From JANNSX01 sp041397825 (lineage in GTDB: Bacteria > Pseudomonadota > Alphaproteobacteria > Rhizobiales > Hyphomicrobiaceae), in the NCBI GenBank assembly GCA_041397825.1, contig JAWKVX010000007.1, positions 186,001 to 250,000 of the forward strand: DNA of 64,000 nt, given 5' to 3'. This document shows positions 63,647-64,000 of the stretch, piece by piece. Both the position numbers and the translations under genes were made by a program. The stretch's first letter is position 1, and every line of letters starts with the position of its first letter. Under the pieces are notes generated by a model. The model did not search any database. It saw nothing but the letters and a program-made list of their open reading frames with translations, and was not told the origin of the DNA.

Positions 63647-63810
63647 TGCGCGGCGGCCGGCAAAACGGCGCATGTCCACGGTCTTGGCAGCGGGCGAACG
63701 GGCACCTATGTTAATCTCGGCTCACTACACCAGCGGTGTGGACCTGAAAGATCATGTACAACCGCAACCCGGAGCCGCCGCCTGTCTGAGGCTGCCAGCT
63801 AGGATCTGAG

Positions 63811-64000
63811 ATGAACCCGCAATTCCGGAACTTCGCGATCTGGATCGTTATCCTGCTGTTGCTCGTCGGTCTTTTCAAGATGTTCGAAAATCCGGGGCGC
63901 TCGACCGCCCGGGCACAGGAGATTGCCTATTCGGAGTTCCGGCAGGGCGTCGACCAGAACCAGATCAAGGACGTGACGATCTCCGGCAACCGGATCAGCG
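63811..64000 (+). CDS. ftsH: ATP-dependent zinc metalloprotease FtsH, partial (N-terminus)
   Basis: First 63 codons present; the gene runs off the window end. The N-terminal helix (NFAIWIVILLLLVGLFKMF) and the first periplasmic segment (AQEIAYSEFRQGVDQNQIKD) match FtsH. tilS and ftsH are commonly adjacent. AGGATCTGAG precedes the ATG. Confidence 0.92.
   Translation, partial: MNPQFRNFAIWIVILLLLVGLFKMFENPGRSTARAQEIAYSEFRQGVDQNQIKDVTISGNRIS

Overview
The window is GC-rich, densely coded chromosomal DNA from an alphaproteobacterium, most likely a Hyphomicrobiales (Rhizobiales) relative. This is inferred from gene content: a CcrM-type DNA methyltransferase directly downstream of rnhB, a petABC bc1 complex with separate cytochrome b and c1 genes, a ybgC / tolQRAB-pal-cpoB-tilS-ftsH stretch, an oxygen-dependent HemF, and an N-methylglutamate (mgs/glx-type) amidotransferase/GXGXG/FMN gene set beside a type III glutamine synthetase. 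No tRNA, rRNA, CRISPR array or insertion sequence was recognised.

Layout. 1-6 kb holds cell-surface genes: a Csu-type chaperone-usher set (usher cut by the window edge), an MscS-type channel and a 449-aa RTX calcium-binding protein. 6-16.2 kb is a nitrogen / methylated-amine region: on the minus strand a cupin regulator, mgsA-, mgsB- and mgsC-like genes, an OsmC gene and a gmaS-like type III glutamine synthetase, closed by a strong terminator; facing it a NarL-type response regulator, an Amt transporter, a 72-aa single-membrane-pass protein and a convergent hybrid histidine kinase. 16.3-35.7 kb is mostly housekeeping: malate synthase, mtnA, SDR, recQ, an FAD oxidase translationally coupled to a GNAT gene, a hot-dog thioesterase, a Stf0-type sulfotransferase, a Sua5-type tsaC, a DmdC-like acyl-CoA dehydrogenase, hemF coupled to a methyltransferase, an ABC exporter, an omptin-family outer-membrane protease, an amidase and trmL. 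35.9-47 kb: petABC, mtnP, a gamma-glutamyltransferase homologue behind metF, apt, an AhpD-like protein, ndk, DinB and purD. 47-54 kb: ccrM-rnhB-radical SAM, a small XRE protein, a type I secretion ATPase, an EamA permease and a GST. 54.4-64 kb: ybgC, a CDF transporter facing it, then the Tol-Pal system running into ftsH.

How the genes work together. The mgs/gmaS/amt block can supply gamma-glutamylmethylamide synthetase, N-methylglutamate synthase, uptake of ammonium or methylammonium, and two candidate regulatory layers (cupin repressor with a perfect palindrome upstream of mgsA; kinase/response regulator around amt). MtnA, MtnP, Apt and MetF belong to methionine and adenine salvage plus C1 folate metabolism. 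The RTX protein needs a type I exporter, and a PrtD-like ATPase without an adjacent membrane-fusion gene lies about 45 kb away.

The most unusual items are two tandem paralogous 41-42-aa lipoproteins inserted between tolB and pal and closed by their own terminator; the Amt-linked small membrane protein with flanking kinase and regulator; an omptin with all four catalytic residues in an alphaproteobacterium; and a CtrA-like box upstream of ccrM.
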